This document shows, one piece after another, positions 8,784 to 18,340 of a DNA stretch of 64,000 nucleotides. The position numbers and the translations under genes are program-made. Numbering within the stretch: the first letter of the stretch is position 1; the number at the start of each line of letters is the position of its first letter. Source of the DNA: CAWDPQ01 sp049642465 (GTDB lineage Bacteria > Acidobacteriota > Vicinamibacteria > Vicinamibacterales > 2-12-FULL-66-21); assembly GCA_049642465.1 (NCBI GenBank), contig JBAROV010000050.1:62001-126000 (forward strand), given 5' to 3'. A model generated the notes under the pieces. That model saw only the letters and a list, made by a program, of their open reading frames with translations. It made no database searches and was not told where the DNA came from.

Positions 8784-11700
8784 TTGTCATACCGCTTCGC
8801 ACCGTTTGCTGCGCTAGTACTGACGGTCCTGTCCGCCGCGATCATGCCGGCCCAGGAGGGGACCGTTGTGAGCCCGGGTCTCTTTGCGGAGATGCGCTGG
8901 CGCAACATCGGTCCGCATCGTGCGAGCCGGACGGTCGCGGCGGCTGGCCACCGGGCGCGTCCCTTTACCTTCTATGCCGCGCAGGTCAACGGCGGTGTCT
9001 GGAAGACGACCGACGCCGGCCGCACGTGGAATCCCATCTTCGACGACCAGCCTACCGGATCGATCGGGACGATCGTCGTCGCTCCTTCCAATCCAGACAT
9101 CGTTTACGTCGGTAGTGGTGAAGGGCTGCATCGTCCTGACCTCTCAACTGGCGACGGTGTGTACCGGAGCAGTGACGCCGGCCGCACGTGGACCCGCCTG
9201 GGACTGCACGACGCGCAACAGATCCCGGCCATTGCCGTGGATCCGCGCAATGCCGATCGGATCTTTGTCGCAGCATTGGGCCATCCATACGGACCAAATC
9301 GGGAACGCGGGATTTATCGGTCGACGGATGGCGGACGGACGTTTCAACAGGTCCTCTTCAAAGATGAGAATACCGGCGGCAACGACGTTGACATCGATCC
9401 GTCGAACCCTGAGATCCTCTACGCGACGATGTGGGAGGAACGGCAGGGTCCCTGGGAAAACGCCGTGTGGGCGGGTACCAACGGCGGCATCTTCAAGTCC
9501 ACCGACGGTGGCGCGACGTGGAAACCGCTGACGAAAGGCCTTCCGATTGTCGTTCAGGCCAATCTTGCGATTTCACCTGCCAATCCAAAACGCCTCTTCG
9601 CAACCGTGGCCGGCGCCGATCAACCCGGCCCGCTCGATCAGTCCCGCGGAACCGCCGGCGTCTATCGGAGCGACGACGCCGGAGAGAGCTGGACGCGAAT
9701 CACGACGGACAATCGCCCCACCGGACGGATTGGCGGAGGAGATCTGCCGATGCCGATCCCGCATCCCACCGATCCGGACACCGTGATCATGGCAAGCACT
9801 GTGTCGTGGAAATCCACCGACGGCGGCAAGACGTGGGCGGCGTTCAAGGGGGCGCCAGGCGGCGAGGATTACCAGAACGGGTGGATCAATCCCGACACCC
9901 CAGACATCATCCTGCTTGCGGCCGATCAAGGCGCGGTCGTTTCTCTCAACGGCGGCGAGACCTGGAGCTCGTGGTACAACCAGTCGACCGCGCAGCTGTA
10001 CCACGTGGCTGCGGACAATGCGTTCCCCTACCGCGTATGCAGCGGGCAGCAGGAAAGTGGTTCGGCCTGCGTGTCGAGTCGTGGCAACTACGGCGCGATC
10101 TCGCTGCGCGACTGGCTGCCAGTCGGCGTCGACGAGTACGGGTATGTCGCTCCCGATCCGCTCAATCCGGACATCGTGTACGGCGGCCGCAACGTGACTC
10201 GTTTCGATCGGCGGACGGGGCAAGTGTCGGCGGTTGGCCCGGTCGCCGGCCGCGGCGGTGGCCCTGGTGCGCAGGGAAACTTCCGTCAGGTGCGGACGAT
10301 GCCCGTCGTCTTCTCCGAAGTCGACAAGCGCGCCTTGTTCTTCGCGAACAACCACTTGTGGAAAACCATCGATGGCGGGAATGCGTGGAAGCTGATCAGT
10401 CCAGATTTGACCCGCACCACATGGGAGATTCCGAAGAGCGTTGGCAAATATGCCAGCCTGCCCGGTTCGCAGCCGACACAGCGCGGCGTGATTTACACGA
10501 TTGCCCCGTCTTATCAGGACATCAACCGTATCTGGGTAGGCACCGACGATGGTCTGATCCACGTCACCACCAACAGCGGTGTGTCGTGGAAAGACATCAC
10601 CCCTCCAGCGATCGGTCCGTGGGCGAAGATTTCACTCATCGATGCGGGCCGCTTCAGTGCCTTGTCGGCATACGCGGCTGTGAACACGCTTCGACTCGAC
10701 GACCTCCGGCCGCACATCTTCCGCACCCACGACGGCGGCGCGACCTGGAAGGAGATCGTCAGCGGTATACCGACAGGCGAAACCGTCAATGCCGTCCGCG
10801 AAGATCCGAAAAAGAAAGGGCTGCTTTTTGCGGGCACTGAGCGTGCGGTTTATGTATCGTTTGATGACGGCGAGAATTGGCAGTCGCTCCGACTGAACAT
10901 GGGCGTGACGTCGGTGCGCGATCTGATCGTCAAAGACGACGATGTGGTGGCCGCCACTCATGGGCGCGGATTCTACATTCTCGATGACATCACGCCGCTT
11001 CGACAAATCGATCGGGGATCGGCGAATCAGAACGCGATCTTGTTCAAGCCGACCACCGCGTGGCGCGTGCGCTGGAACACGAGCACCGACATGCCGTGGC
11101 CGGTGGAGGAACCAACCGGTGAAAACCCGCCCGACGGCGCGATCATCAACTACTACTTGAAGGCTGCGGCAAAGGGGCCCGTCACGCTCGACGTCGTGCA
11201 GCAGGATGGACGCGTCGTCCGCCGTTACTCGAGCGACGATCAAGTGACGCCGATTCCCGAGGCCCCCAGCGCACCGGTTCCGCCTTATTGGTATCGGCGA
11301 CCGCAGGTCTTGTCCACGGCCGCGGGCATGCATCGCTTCATCTGGGACGTGCACTACCAGGCATTGCCTGACGCCGGTGGAGGCGGCGGCGCTGGATTCG
11401 GCCGCGGCGGCCTGCCAATTCAGGCGATTCCGCACAATACCGCGGCGTCTCCCACGACGCCGTGGGTCGCACCCGGCACCTACACGCTCAAGCTCACCGT
11501 TGATGGCGCCGCGCTTACACAGTCCATCGTCGTCAAACAGGATCCGCGCGTAAAAACACCAGCCCTGACAATGCAGCCGGTCTACACGCTGACCAAAGAG
11601 ATGTACTTCGGGGCGCGTGACGCCCATGAGGCTGCAGTCATGCTCGGCGAGATGCGGCGGCGCGCCGAACAAAAACGAGCGGCGGCATCCGGTGCCGAGG

Positions 11701-12023
11701 CGTCGGCTCTCGAAGCTTTCGTCAAGAACGCGCTTGCGCTGGAAGGCAGCCTGCCGCCCGCGGCTGGGCGAGGTGGTGGTCCTGCCGCCGGGGGACGCGG
11801 GCGTGGCGGCCGCGGCGCGGGCGCCCAAACCGGGGCTCCGGACACGTTGTGGGGGATCCGATCGTCACTTGCAGGGCTGATGAACGCGATGCAGGCAGCA
11901 GACGTGGCGCCTACGGCCAACACCCTTGCCGCTGTGAATGAGGCACGCGCACGTGCCGTGCGCGTCATGGCCAGATGGCGTGTCCTGCAATCGTCGGCTT
12001 CGACCCTACGCCTGACAAACTGA
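8784..12023 (+). CDS. Secreted VPS10/sortilin-type BNR-repeat protein ('glycosyl hydrolase' family of Acidobacteria)
   Basis: The TTG at 8784 gives a 1079-aa protein with a signal peptide (SYRFAPFAALVLTVLSAA, cut near PAQ). Many BNR/Asp-box repeats follow (KTTDAGRTW, RSSDAGRTW, RSTDGGRTF, KSTDGGATW, RTHDGGATW), indicating a large beta-propeller of the sortilin/VPS10 type. Around residue 990 there is a Gly/Arg-rich stretch (GRGGGPAAGGRGRGGRGAG). Relatives are often labelled glycosyl hydrolases, although no activity has been inferred here. The last 20 residues (MARWRVLQSSASTLRLTN) look shorter than I would expect for the family, which may reflect an eroded end. The protein is probably extracellular or periplasmic. 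Confidence 0.88.
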   Translation: MSYRFAPFAALVLTVLSAAIMPAQEGTVVSPGLFAEMRWRNIGPHRASRTVAAAGHRARPFTFYAAQVNGGVWKTTDAGRTWNPIFDDQPTGSIGTIVVAPSNPDIVYVGSGEGLHRPDLSTGDGVYRSSDAGRTWTRLGLHDAQQIPAIAVDPRNADRIFVAALGHPYGPNRERGIYRSTDGGRTFQQVLFKDENTGGNDVDIDPSNPEILYATMWEERQGPWENAVWAGTNGGIFKSTDGGATWKPLTKGLPIVVQANLAISPANPKRLFATVAGADQPGPLDQSRGTAGVYRSDDAGESWTRITTDNRPTGRIGGGDLPMPIPHPTDPDTVIMASTVSWKSTDGGKTWAAFKGAPGGEDYQNGWINPDTPDIILLAADQGAVVSLNGGETWSSWYNQSTAQLYHVAADNAFPYRVCSGQQESGSACVSSRGNYGAISLRDWLPVGVDEYGYVAPDPLNPDIVYGGRNVTRFDRRTGQVSAVGPVAGRGGGPGAQGNFRQVRTMPVVFSEVDKRALFFANNHLWKTIDGGNAWKLISPDLTRTTWEIPKSVGKYASLPGSQPTQRGVIYTIAPSYQDINRIWVGTDDGLIHVTTNSGVSWKDITPPAIGPWAKISLIDAGRFSALSAYAAVNTLRLDDLRPHIFRTHDGGATWKEIVSGIPTGETVNAVREDPKKKGLLFAGTERAVYVSFDDGENWQSLRLNMGVTSVRDLIVKDDDVVAATHGRGFYILDDITPLRQIDRGSANQNAILFKPTTAWRVRWNTSTDMPWPVEEPTGENPPDGAIINYYLKAAAKGPVTLDVVQQDGRVVRRYSSDDQVTPIPEAPSAPVPPYWYRRPQVLSTAAGMHRFIWDVHYQALPDAGGGGGAGFGRGGLPIQAIPHNTAASPTTPWVAPGTYTLKLTVDGAALTQSIVVKQDPRVKTPALTMQPVYTLTKEMYFGARDAHEAAVMLGEMRRRAEQKRAAASGAEASALEAFVKNALALEGSLPPAAGRGGGPAAGGRGRGGRGAGAQTGAPDTLWGIRSSLAGLMNAMQAADVAPTANTLAAVNEARARAVRVMARWRVLQSSASTLRLTN

Positions 12024-12028
12024 GACGG

Positions 12029-13396
12029 CTACGGAAACCGCACCTGACGGACGGCGCTCGAGACGACGAACACACGAAGATTGTTGCCACGCACATCCGC
12101 GGGAATGATGAAAAACCCGGTGCTGTCGGCACGGTAATTCAGCGTGGTGCCAACGAGGACCTCGTTGTCGAGCAGCGTCACTTCGATCCGGCGTCCGTGC
12201 GCCGGCGTCTCGAACATCTTGCGTTCGATGTGGTCGGGATTGCCGCTGAATTCGCGCACGAAGAAGACTGCTTTCAATCGAGCGAACGGTACGACCACTC
12301 GCTCGTGCGAGGCGGCCGTCGTCGATGGCCAGAGCGAGAACTGTGACTTGGATCCGTGAAAGTCGTGGGTGTAGCCCTTCAACAAGTGCCCATCCGTGTA
12401 CCGCACCACCACTTTTTGCCATACGGCGCCTTGAGCGGGTGACTCGGTTTCATTGGCGCGCGTAGCCACCGGTGAGGCCACCGAAGGATTCAGCCGCTGC
12501 ACGAGCGCGATCAGGCGACTGCTTGTCCTGAGCAGCCGTGCCTGGGTGTCGTTGAGGACGATGTCCGCGGGGAGGTCGATGCTGACTGGAATGACCTTCA
12601 CTTCACTGCCCGGCGGGCTGATGAGGATCGATCGTGATCCTGCTGGAGCCGGCGCGGCCTCCGGCAGTCGTAAGCTCGCGTCAGGCAACGCGATACAGAG
12701 TTGCCGCTCGATCGCACCGAGGATTGCCGGCAGTCCGTGATGGTGCCGGAGGGCCGGCAGCAGGTCCTGCAACATGTTGCCGACGTGTTGTCCAATCGGA
12801 TCCATGGCACTCGTCAGGGCGCGACGACTCAGTGCTTGCAGCACGAGCAGCACGTCACCCTCTGCGAGCCGGTGCGAGTCGTTCGCCGCATACGCGCGTT
12901 CGACGAGCCGTTTCAGCGCCGCGTCAACCCCCACAAACGGTTCGGGACCAGTGCCGAGTGAAAGCTCGTTGTACGGAGCCAGATCAGGGAGTTCGAGAGG
13001 AGAGGCAAACTCGCAGGCGCCCCGAAAGCGCATGCTGTCGGCGGTCAGCTCGCTGACCTGCGCCCGCAACACATGCACCGGAACGATGGTGTCAAGGCCG
13101 CGGCCTACGATTTCGAGAGACATCACCGATCCCGGTCGCAGTGGAACGGTGGCATCGAGCAGCGCGCCGCCAGCAGACAGGTCGATCAGGGAGACCTCAC
13201 CGCCCGCTTTGAGCCTGGCCGAACGGATCCAGGAGAGATCGTGATGCCGTCGCCGGGAGTACTGCCGGCGTTCTTCCACGAGCGGTCCTGGTGCGAGGGA
13301 GACGTATTTCGAGGCGAGACGGACCGAGTACAGTTCGTCAGAGGGTGACGTAATTTCCGGTTCCTTTTCTTCCGCTGCGGCTCTCACTGGGATCAC
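12029..13396 (-). CDS. PilZ-domain protein with conserved C-terminal domain
   Basis: This 455-aa protein starts with GTG. Residues 45-145 form a PilZ domain: RRRHHDLSWIRSARLK supplies the RxxxR part and DLSAGGALLD the (D/N)xSxxG part, so cyclic-di-GMP binding is plausible. The central region (150-320) is helical without a clear family. The C-terminal 120 residues (KGYTHDFHGSK, PFARLKAVFFVREFSGNPD, EVTLLDNEVLVGTTLNY) match a domain often found attached to PilZ or alone in Acidobacteria (DUF6982-like, from memory). No membrane segment is present. The gene converges on the exoprotein gene with 5 bp between stops. Confidence 0.82.
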   Translation of the reverse strand: MIPVRAAAEEKEPEITSPSDELYSVRLASKYVSLAPGPLVEERRQYSRRRHHDLSWIRSARLKAGGEVSLIDLSAGGALLDATVPLRPGSVMSLEIVGRGLDTIVPVHVLRAQVSELTADSMRFRGACEFASPLELPDLAPYNELSLGTGPEPFVGVDAALKRLVERAYAANDSHRLAEGDVLLVLQALSRRALTSAMDPIGQHVGNMLQDLLPALRHHHGLPAILGAIERQLCIALPDASLRLPEAAPAPAGSRSILISPPGSEVKVIPVSIDLPADIVLNDTQARLLRTSSRLIALVQRLNPSVASPVATRANETESPAQGAVWQKVVVRYTDGHLLKGYTHDFHGSKSQFSLWPSTTAASHERVVVPFARLKAVFFVREFSGNPDHIERKMFETPAHGRRIEVTLLDNEVLVGTTLNYRADSTGFFIIPADVRGNNLRVFVVSSAVRQVRFP

Positions 13397-13580
13397 GGGG
13401 AGCCACGCAAGATCGCGGCCCGCGCGGTCCGCGCTGCCAGGGGCGAGTTTCTAGGCTCTAAACTGCTGTGGCAGGACTACTTAGCTGGCACGTACTCTCC
13501 CAAAACATTGCCGGGTCAGGATGTACTGGTTCGATTCGACACACCCGACTCCGAAACCGTCAGGCGACACACCGATTCTG

Positions 13581-16331
13581 TCAGGCGTTGCGCAGAGCCG
13601 CCGATGGGTCGACGCGCATCGCGCGCCGGGCGGGGATGAGGCAGGCCAGCGCCGCGACGATCCCGAGCAACACGCAGCCCGCGACGAACGTCACCGGGTC
13701 GGTGGGGTGTATGCCGAACAGCTGGCTCGAGATCCAGCGCGTTGAGGCGATCGCGCCGAACAAGCCCATCGCGGCGCCGACGAGAACGAGCCGCATCCCT
13801 TCCGTGACGATCAATCTCAGGATCGAGGAGGGGCTGGCACCGAGCGCAAGCCGAATTCCAATCTCCGTCCTCCTCTGTCCGGCAAGATGCGCCATCACGC
13901 CGTACAGCCCAACGGCGGCGAGCGTCAGGGCGACGACGCCGAACAACCCGACGAGTGTGGCCAACATGCGCTGCGCTGCCAGCGAATCTTCGAACAGGCT
14001 TCGAAGCCGTTGCGGCCGCGCAACGACAACGGCGGGGTCAACCGCGCGCACCGCTGCGCGTACGGCGGGGAGGAGGCCGAGCGGATCGCCCTGCGCGGCC
14101 CGGATGTGAAGCGCGACGCCGGCTTCGTAGTTCTGCGCGAGCGGCAAGTAATAAAAAGGAGGAGCGTCCCGCTCCAGCGCGCTCCGGTAAACCGTGTCGG
14201 GAACCATTCCAACCACGGTCGCGGTCTGGCCATCGACGAGCGTTTTGCCTATCGGATCCTCATTGGGCCACAGCCTGGCTGCGAGGTGCCGGCTGACAAT
14301 GGCCACGCGCGGCTTCTGCCAATCATCAGCGGCTGAAAAATCTCGGCCTCGCACGATTGGTATGCCAAGCGCGTCGAGGTAACCGTCGGTAACGATGTTG
14401 ACGCGAACGTCGATCGCGTTGCTGCCATCCCGCTCCAGGGGGCGGCCGTCGACGCTCACCCAGACGGTGCGCGCCCCGCCGCTCAGGACTGTGACGCGCG
14501 CCGCACCGGCCGCTCTGACACCGGGGATCGCCCGCAGACCATCCAGCACCTGACGATACGCGACCCGACCAGCTTCCTGCGAGTAGCCGCGAACGTCGAG
14601 ATTGATGTCGGCGACCATCGTTGAATCCAGCCGATAGCCAAGATCGACCGCGTGGGCGTTCTGCAGCGTGCGGAGGAAAAGGCCGGCGCCCACGAGCAGC
14701 ATCAAACTGACCGCGACCTGAACCACGACGAATGCGCGGCGCAGGCGGCTCGCATAATTTCCCGAGGCAATCGCGCCGCCCTCGTCACGCAGCGCCGACA
14801 GAGTGTCGCTGCGAAGCGTCTGGAGCACTGGCGCCAGTCCAAAGGCAATTCCGCTGACCACGGCGACGGCGAAGGTGAAGACGAGCACTCGGCTGTTCGT
14901 CCCGAGGTGCACCGCTTCGGGGATTCCAGCCAGGTGGAGCAGCGGCGCGCTCCAATGGGCGAGGAGCAATCCTCCGGCGCCGCCAACCACCGAGAGCATG
15001 ACCGATTCGGTGAGCCATTGCCGTATCAGGCGCGATTGTCGCGCGCCGACGGCCATCCGGACGGCCACTTCACGGCGACGCGAGACACCGCGCGCGAGGA
15101 GGACGCTCGCCACGTTGGCACAGGCAATCAGCAGCACGAGCAGGACTGCGGCACTCAGAAGGCCAAGCAGCGGCCGCGCAGACGCGCGGACGCCCGGGCC
15201 CTCACCGAGCGGCACGACATTCACGGCGCGGTACCGGTTGGTGTCCGGGTAGGCGCTCTGCAGGCGGCGCGCCACCACGTCCGCGCCGGCAGTCGCCTCC
15301 GATCGCGTCGTGCCGGGCTTGAGCCGTGCGATCGCACTCAGCCACCGGGGCCCGCGCGCGTGAAGCAGGTCGGCGGAGCCCAGAGAACGGCGAAGTCCGG
15401 CAGATGGCGGCCTGATCTCCTGCTGGTGCGCCATGGGAACCCAGACCTCCGGCGCGCGGCCGATCGTTGCCCCCACGAACAGCGGAGGAGCCACGCCGAC
15501 GATCGTGTATAGCTGACCGTTCAACGAGACCGGCGTACCGATGACGCCCGGGCTGGCTCCCAAGTGGTTCTGCCAGAACGCGTGCGACACCACGACGGCG
15601 CGCGTCGCCGTGCCGCGCTCGTCTTCGGACGGCAGAAAGCCGCGTCCCGGCGAGACGCGTGTTCCCAGCACGTCGAAGAAATTGCCGGTGACGATTTCCC
15701 CCTGGATCGACTCGGCCTGGCCGCCGCCGTCGTAGGCGAGGATGACGCCGCCAAATGCCGCCAGATCCTGAAATACCCCGCTGCCGCGCAGGTCGGCGAA
15801 GTCGGGATAGGACAACGTCGAGAAGCGCTCGCGTCCGTCCGTACTGGCGTTGTAGACGCTGGCCAGCGACTCGGTGTTCGACACCCCCGGCGTGTTCAGC
15901 AGAATGGCGTCGATCGCGGTGAAGATCACCGCGGTTGCCCCGATGCCCAGCGCAAGCGTCAGGAACACGACGATCGCAAACGCCGGGCTCGCCGCAAGCG
16001 AGCGGGCAGCATAACGGACGTCCTGTCGCAGGTCGCTCAACATTCTCAATCTCCGCGTGTCGGTCAGTGGTTCCGAACCAGCAAGCCGCCAGCGATCCGC
16101 GATCAGTCCCGGAAGCGCCCGGCTCGCCGATTCGATGTCGCTCGCGAGGCGGTCGCCGCGCTGCGGCAGCGCGGCATGCGCGCGCGCGACCGCAGCCTCG
16201 TGCGTGGCTCCCTCCGCACGGGCTTCGTCGTAGACGTCCGAGAGGTGCTGCGCCAGCTCGTGGAGAATCTCCGGTTCCCGCGCGATGGTCAGCGGCGGCA
16301 GACGATCGCGCACGTAGTCATGGAAGTCCAC
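13581..16331 (-). CDS. ADOP-family duplicated MacB/FtsX-type permease (with N-terminal prefix domain)
   Basis: This is a 916-aa membrane protein. Residues 1-90 form the ADOP 'permease prefix' domain (DRLPPLTIAREPEILHELAQ). The two FtsX halves follow, each preceded by a periplasmic MacB core. The first TM is ASPAFAIVVFLTLALGIGATA, the mid cluster starts near LLGLLSAAVLLVLLIACAN, and the last cluster is near the C-terminus. The typical QDVRYAARSL entry motif is present. No ATPase is encoded next to it, as is usual for this family. Its start lies 3 bp after the stop of a PadR regulator gene, so the two form an operon. ADOP proteins are numerous in Acidobacteria and their substrates are unknown. 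Confidence 0.93.
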   Translation of the reverse strand: MDFHDYVRDRLPPLTIAREPEILHELAQHLSDVYDEARAEGATHEAAVARAHAALPQRGDRLASDIESASRALPGLIADRWRLAGSEPLTDTRRLRMLSDLRQDVRYAARSLAASPAFAIVVFLTLALGIGATAVIFTAIDAILLNTPGVSNTESLASVYNASTDGRERFSTLSYPDFADLRGSGVFQDLAAFGGVILAYDGGGQAESIQGEIVTGNFFDVLGTRVSPGRGFLPSEDERGTATRAVVVSHAFWQNHLGASPGVIGTPVSLNGQLYTIVGVAPPLFVGATIGRAPEVWVPMAHQQEIRPPSAGLRRSLGSADLLHARGPRWLSAIARLKPGTTRSEATAGADVVARRLQSAYPDTNRYRAVNVVPLGEGPGVRASARPLLGLLSAAVLLVLLIACANVASVLLARGVSRRREVAVRMAVGARQSRLIRQWLTESVMLSVVGGAGGLLLAHWSAPLLHLAGIPEAVHLGTNSRVLVFTFAVAVVSGIAFGLAPVLQTLRSDTLSALRDEGGAIASGNYASRLRRAFVVVQVAVSLMLLVGAGLFLRTLQNAHAVDLGYRLDSTMVADINLDVRGYSQEAGRVAYRQVLDGLRAIPGVRAAGAARVTVLSGGARTVWVSVDGRPLERDGSNAIDVRVNIVTDGYLDALGIPIVRGRDFSAADDWQKPRVAIVSRHLAARLWPNEDPIGKTLVDGQTATVVGMVPDTVYRSALERDAPPFYYLPLAQNYEAGVALHIRAAQGDPLGLLPAVRAAVRAVDPAVVVARPQRLRSLFEDSLAAQRMLATLVGLFGVVALTLAAVGLYGVMAHLAGQRRTEIGIRLALGASPSSILRLIVTEGMRLVLVGAAMGLFGAIASTRWISSQLFGIHPTDPVTFVAGCVLLGIVAALACLIPARRAMRVDPSAALRNA

Positions 16332-16334
16332 GAG

Positions 16335-16673
16335 TCACCCGATCGGCTCGATCCGCGCGACCCGCTGGAGCGCCGTCAACAGTTCGTGCCAGCTGGTGCG
16401 CTGTTCGAGCAGCACCTTCCTGCCCTGTGCGGTCAGCCTGTAGTAGCGGCGCCGCCGCTGGCCGCTCTTTTCAATCCACTTTCCATCGATCCACCCGCGG
16501 CGCTCCATTCGATAGAGCATCGGGTAGAGCGATCCGACGTGAAAGCGGAGCACGCCGTTCGATCGGTCGTCGATGAGTTTGGCGATTTCGTAGCCGTGAC
16601 GGGCCCGCTCCTCGAGGACTGCCAGGATCATCAGGTCAGCGCTGCCGCGCTTGAGTTCGGTATGCGGCGCCAT
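16335..16673 (-). CDS. PadR-family transcriptional regulator
   Basis: This 112-aa winged-helix protein contains ILAVLEERARHGYEIAKLI, VGSLYPMLYRMERRGWI and GQRRRRYYRLTAQGRKVL, the hallmark PadR segments (HTH, recognition helix, wing). It precedes an ADOP permease by 3 bp, the standard arrangement for this class in Acidobacteria, and probably represses the pair. Relatives bind small ligands or respond to envelope stress; the inducer is unknown. The leader upstream is occupied by a GGTTCAGAG repeat array. Confidence 0.93.
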   Translation of the reverse strand: MAPHTELKRGSADLMILAVLEERARHGYEIAKLIDDRSNGVLRFHVGSLYPMLYRMERRGWIDGKWIEKSGQRRRRYYRLTAQGRKVLLEQRTSWHELLTALQRVARIEPIG

Positions 16674-16694
16674 ATGTGGTGGGGAAGTATATCA

Positions 16695-16748
16695 GAGAGG
16701 GTTCAGAGGGGTTCAGAGGGGGTTCAGAGAGGTTCACAGGAGGTTCAG
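16695..16748. repeat. GGTTCAGAG tandem repeat array
   Basis: Five degenerate copies of GGTTCAGAG spaced by 1-3 extra G/A residues. The array lies between the PadR gene and the stop codon of the ABC permease gene (16745), and the stop TGA is itself part of the last unit. A second array of the same word occurs at 60741-60865, beside the other ADOP permease. Confidence 0.75.
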
Positions 16749-18337
16749 TGAATCTTTCCGGTGATTCGGCCGAGGAGTTTCACGCCATACAGCGCGACGC
16801 GTTCGCGCGCTTGTTCGATGTCGCTCGGGCCGTTTCCGAGCTTGAAGACCCGGAGTTCGTCAACCGCGGAATCGTCCCCCTGATGCGGGTGCAGCGCGAT
16901 CCAGTACAGGATCTTCGGGAGATCGCCGGGCGGGATGTTCTGTTGCAGATGATCGAAGACGACATGCGGAATAAACCGCTCGAGCGGCTCCAGCTGAAAC
17001 ACGTCAGGGACGGCGGCCACGAAGAGAACATTGCGCACCCGCTGGACGGGGTCGGTGACCTGCGCGGGCTTCCACGTCAGGAGCGTAGTCGCGATGTATT
17101 CGAGCTGATTGGCCACGTCGGTGTCGGGCTGTTCGTCCGACGGCGCGATCGGAGACACCACACCCTCGTCTGGCGGCAGGCGATCGAAACGGAGATCGCG
17201 ATCGATCTGTTCCATCGTGACTTCGCGCCAGGTCGCGGCTGTGCCAGGGCTCGCGGCTCGGGGCTCGGGGCTCGGGACTCGGGGCTCGGGGGTTCGGGGC
17301 TCGGGGGCTCGGGGCTCGGGGCTTGGGGCTCTAGGCTCGGGGTTCGGCGTTCGGGGCTCGACGCTGGCTCGATCCGTAGCACCTGCAACGCGGGGTTCTA
17401 GCCCCGCGTCCGCTGAACGCGATAACGCTTGCTCCTCCTGCGGAGAGAGCCGCGGCGGCTGTTCGACCGGCGCTGGTGCCGGAGTGGGAGCGCCCGTAGC
17501 TTGCGGGGCGGCGCTGGCCCGCTTCACGCCAAAACCGCGTGTCTCCGCAACGACACCGACCGCAATCCACGCCGCCAGCGCGACCATCACCCAGCCGTAA
17601 TCTGCGGCGGTCCCAATGCGATGTTCTGCGTCCCATCGGAACAGCCTGCCGCCCGCAAGACAGCCGGCCGTCCCAATCAACACCAACGCGAGCAGGCTGA
17701 ATCGTGCAGCGTCCGGGCCAGCTCCGTTGACGGCTGTTTGGATGGCGTCCACCGCATATCGACCGGGGAAGTACGAGGCGACTCGTTGCGCCCACGGCGG
17801 CAGACTCCCCAGCGGCACCGCCACCCCGCCGATGATCAGCATTGGCAGGAACACACATTGTCCGAGCGCCTGCACCGCGGGAACGGTGTTGGCAAGCATC
17901 GCGATCACGAGCCCGAGACCCATGAACGCGAAGGCCACACATGTGAAAGCCAGCCAAAGATCGAATGGATGCTGCGGAAACGGCATTCCCAGCAACATGG
18001 CCAGCGCCACCTGCAGCACGCCGGCAATGAGCAGGAGCACATATCGTGCGGCAACAGTCGTCGCGACGAATGCGCCGGTCGGCACCGGTGCCAGACGATA
18101 ACGGCGCCACACGCCTCGCTCCCTCTCACTCACCATCGTCGTCGGCAAGCCGAAACATGCCCCGCCAAGCGCGGTGACGGTGAGCAGTTCGCCCATGTGC
18201 CGGACGAGTGGTATCTGGTCGTACTGGTAGAGCACCCAGAAGGCGATCAAAAACAGTGTGGGGAAGAGATAGCTGTAGAGGAGCGCGAGCCTGTTGCGGA
18301 AGTGAAGACGAAGGCTGATGAGGAAATAGAGCAACAT
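16745..18337 (-). CDS. ABC-2-type exporter permease with repeat-encoded linker and unknown C-terminal domain
   Basis: The 530-aa protein starts with an ABC-2 permease domain of six predicted TM helices (residues 1-245: YLFPTLFLIAFWVLYQY, ERERGVWRRYRLAPVP, FLPMLIIGGVAVPLG) plus an extra TM at about 248-265. Next comes a Pro/Glu/Arg-rich linker (about 310-360) of PEPRAPS-like heptads. A conserved-looking soluble domain of about 165 residues ends the protein (TWREVTMEQIDRDLRFD to LLGRITGKIH) and matches nothing I recognise. The ATPase gene directly upstream (3 bp) completes the exporter. The linker is written in a 7-bp DNA repeat (17247-17360), so its length may vary between strains. Confidence 0.88.
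   Translation of the reverse strand: MLLYFLISLRLHFRNRLALLYSYLFPTLFLIAFWVLYQYDQIPLVRHMGELLTVTALGGACFGLPTTMVSERERGVWRRYRLAPVPTGAFVATTVAARYVLLLIAGVLQVALAMLLGMPFPQHPFDLWLAFTCVAFAFMGLGLVIAMLANTVPAVQALGQCVFLPMLIIGGVAVPLGSLPPWAQRVASYFPGRYAVDAIQTAVNGAGPDAARFSLLALVLIGTAGCLAGGRLFRWDAEHRIGTAADYGWVMVALAAWIAVGVVAETRGFGVKRASAAPQATGAPTPAPAPVEQPPRLSPQEEQALSRSADAGLEPRVAGATDRASVEPRTPNPEPRAPSPEPRAPEPRTPEPRVPSPEPRAASPGTAATWREVTMEQIDRDLRFDRLPPDEGVVSPIAPSDEQPDTDVANQLEYIATTLLTWKPAQVTDPVQRVRNVLFVAAVPDVFQLEPLERFIPHVVFDHLQQNIPPGDLPKILYWIALHPHQGDDSAVDELRVFKLGNGPSDIEQARERVALYGVKLLGRITGKIH
17247..17360. repeat. Coding 7-bp repeat GGCTCGG encoding a PEPRAPS linker
   Basis: About sixteen copies of a heptamer with consensus GGCTCGG on the plus strand (CCGAGCC on the coding strand). 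Most units are exactly 7 bp and a few are 8. Because three heptamers make 21 nt, the translated linker has a 7-residue period (PEPRAPS, PEPRTPE). It lies wholly inside the ABC permease gene. Confidence 0.85.
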
Positions 18338-18340
18338 CGA

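Noticed and set aside
10632..11828. 398-codon minus-strand frame inside the BNR exoprotein gene
   Set aside because: Antisense to Asp-box repeats; Arg-rich translation with no domain.
11960..12023. Frameshift at the 3' end of the BNR exoprotein gene
   Set aside because: The C-terminus looks short, but no alternative frame restores a convincing family ending, so I keep the gene intact.
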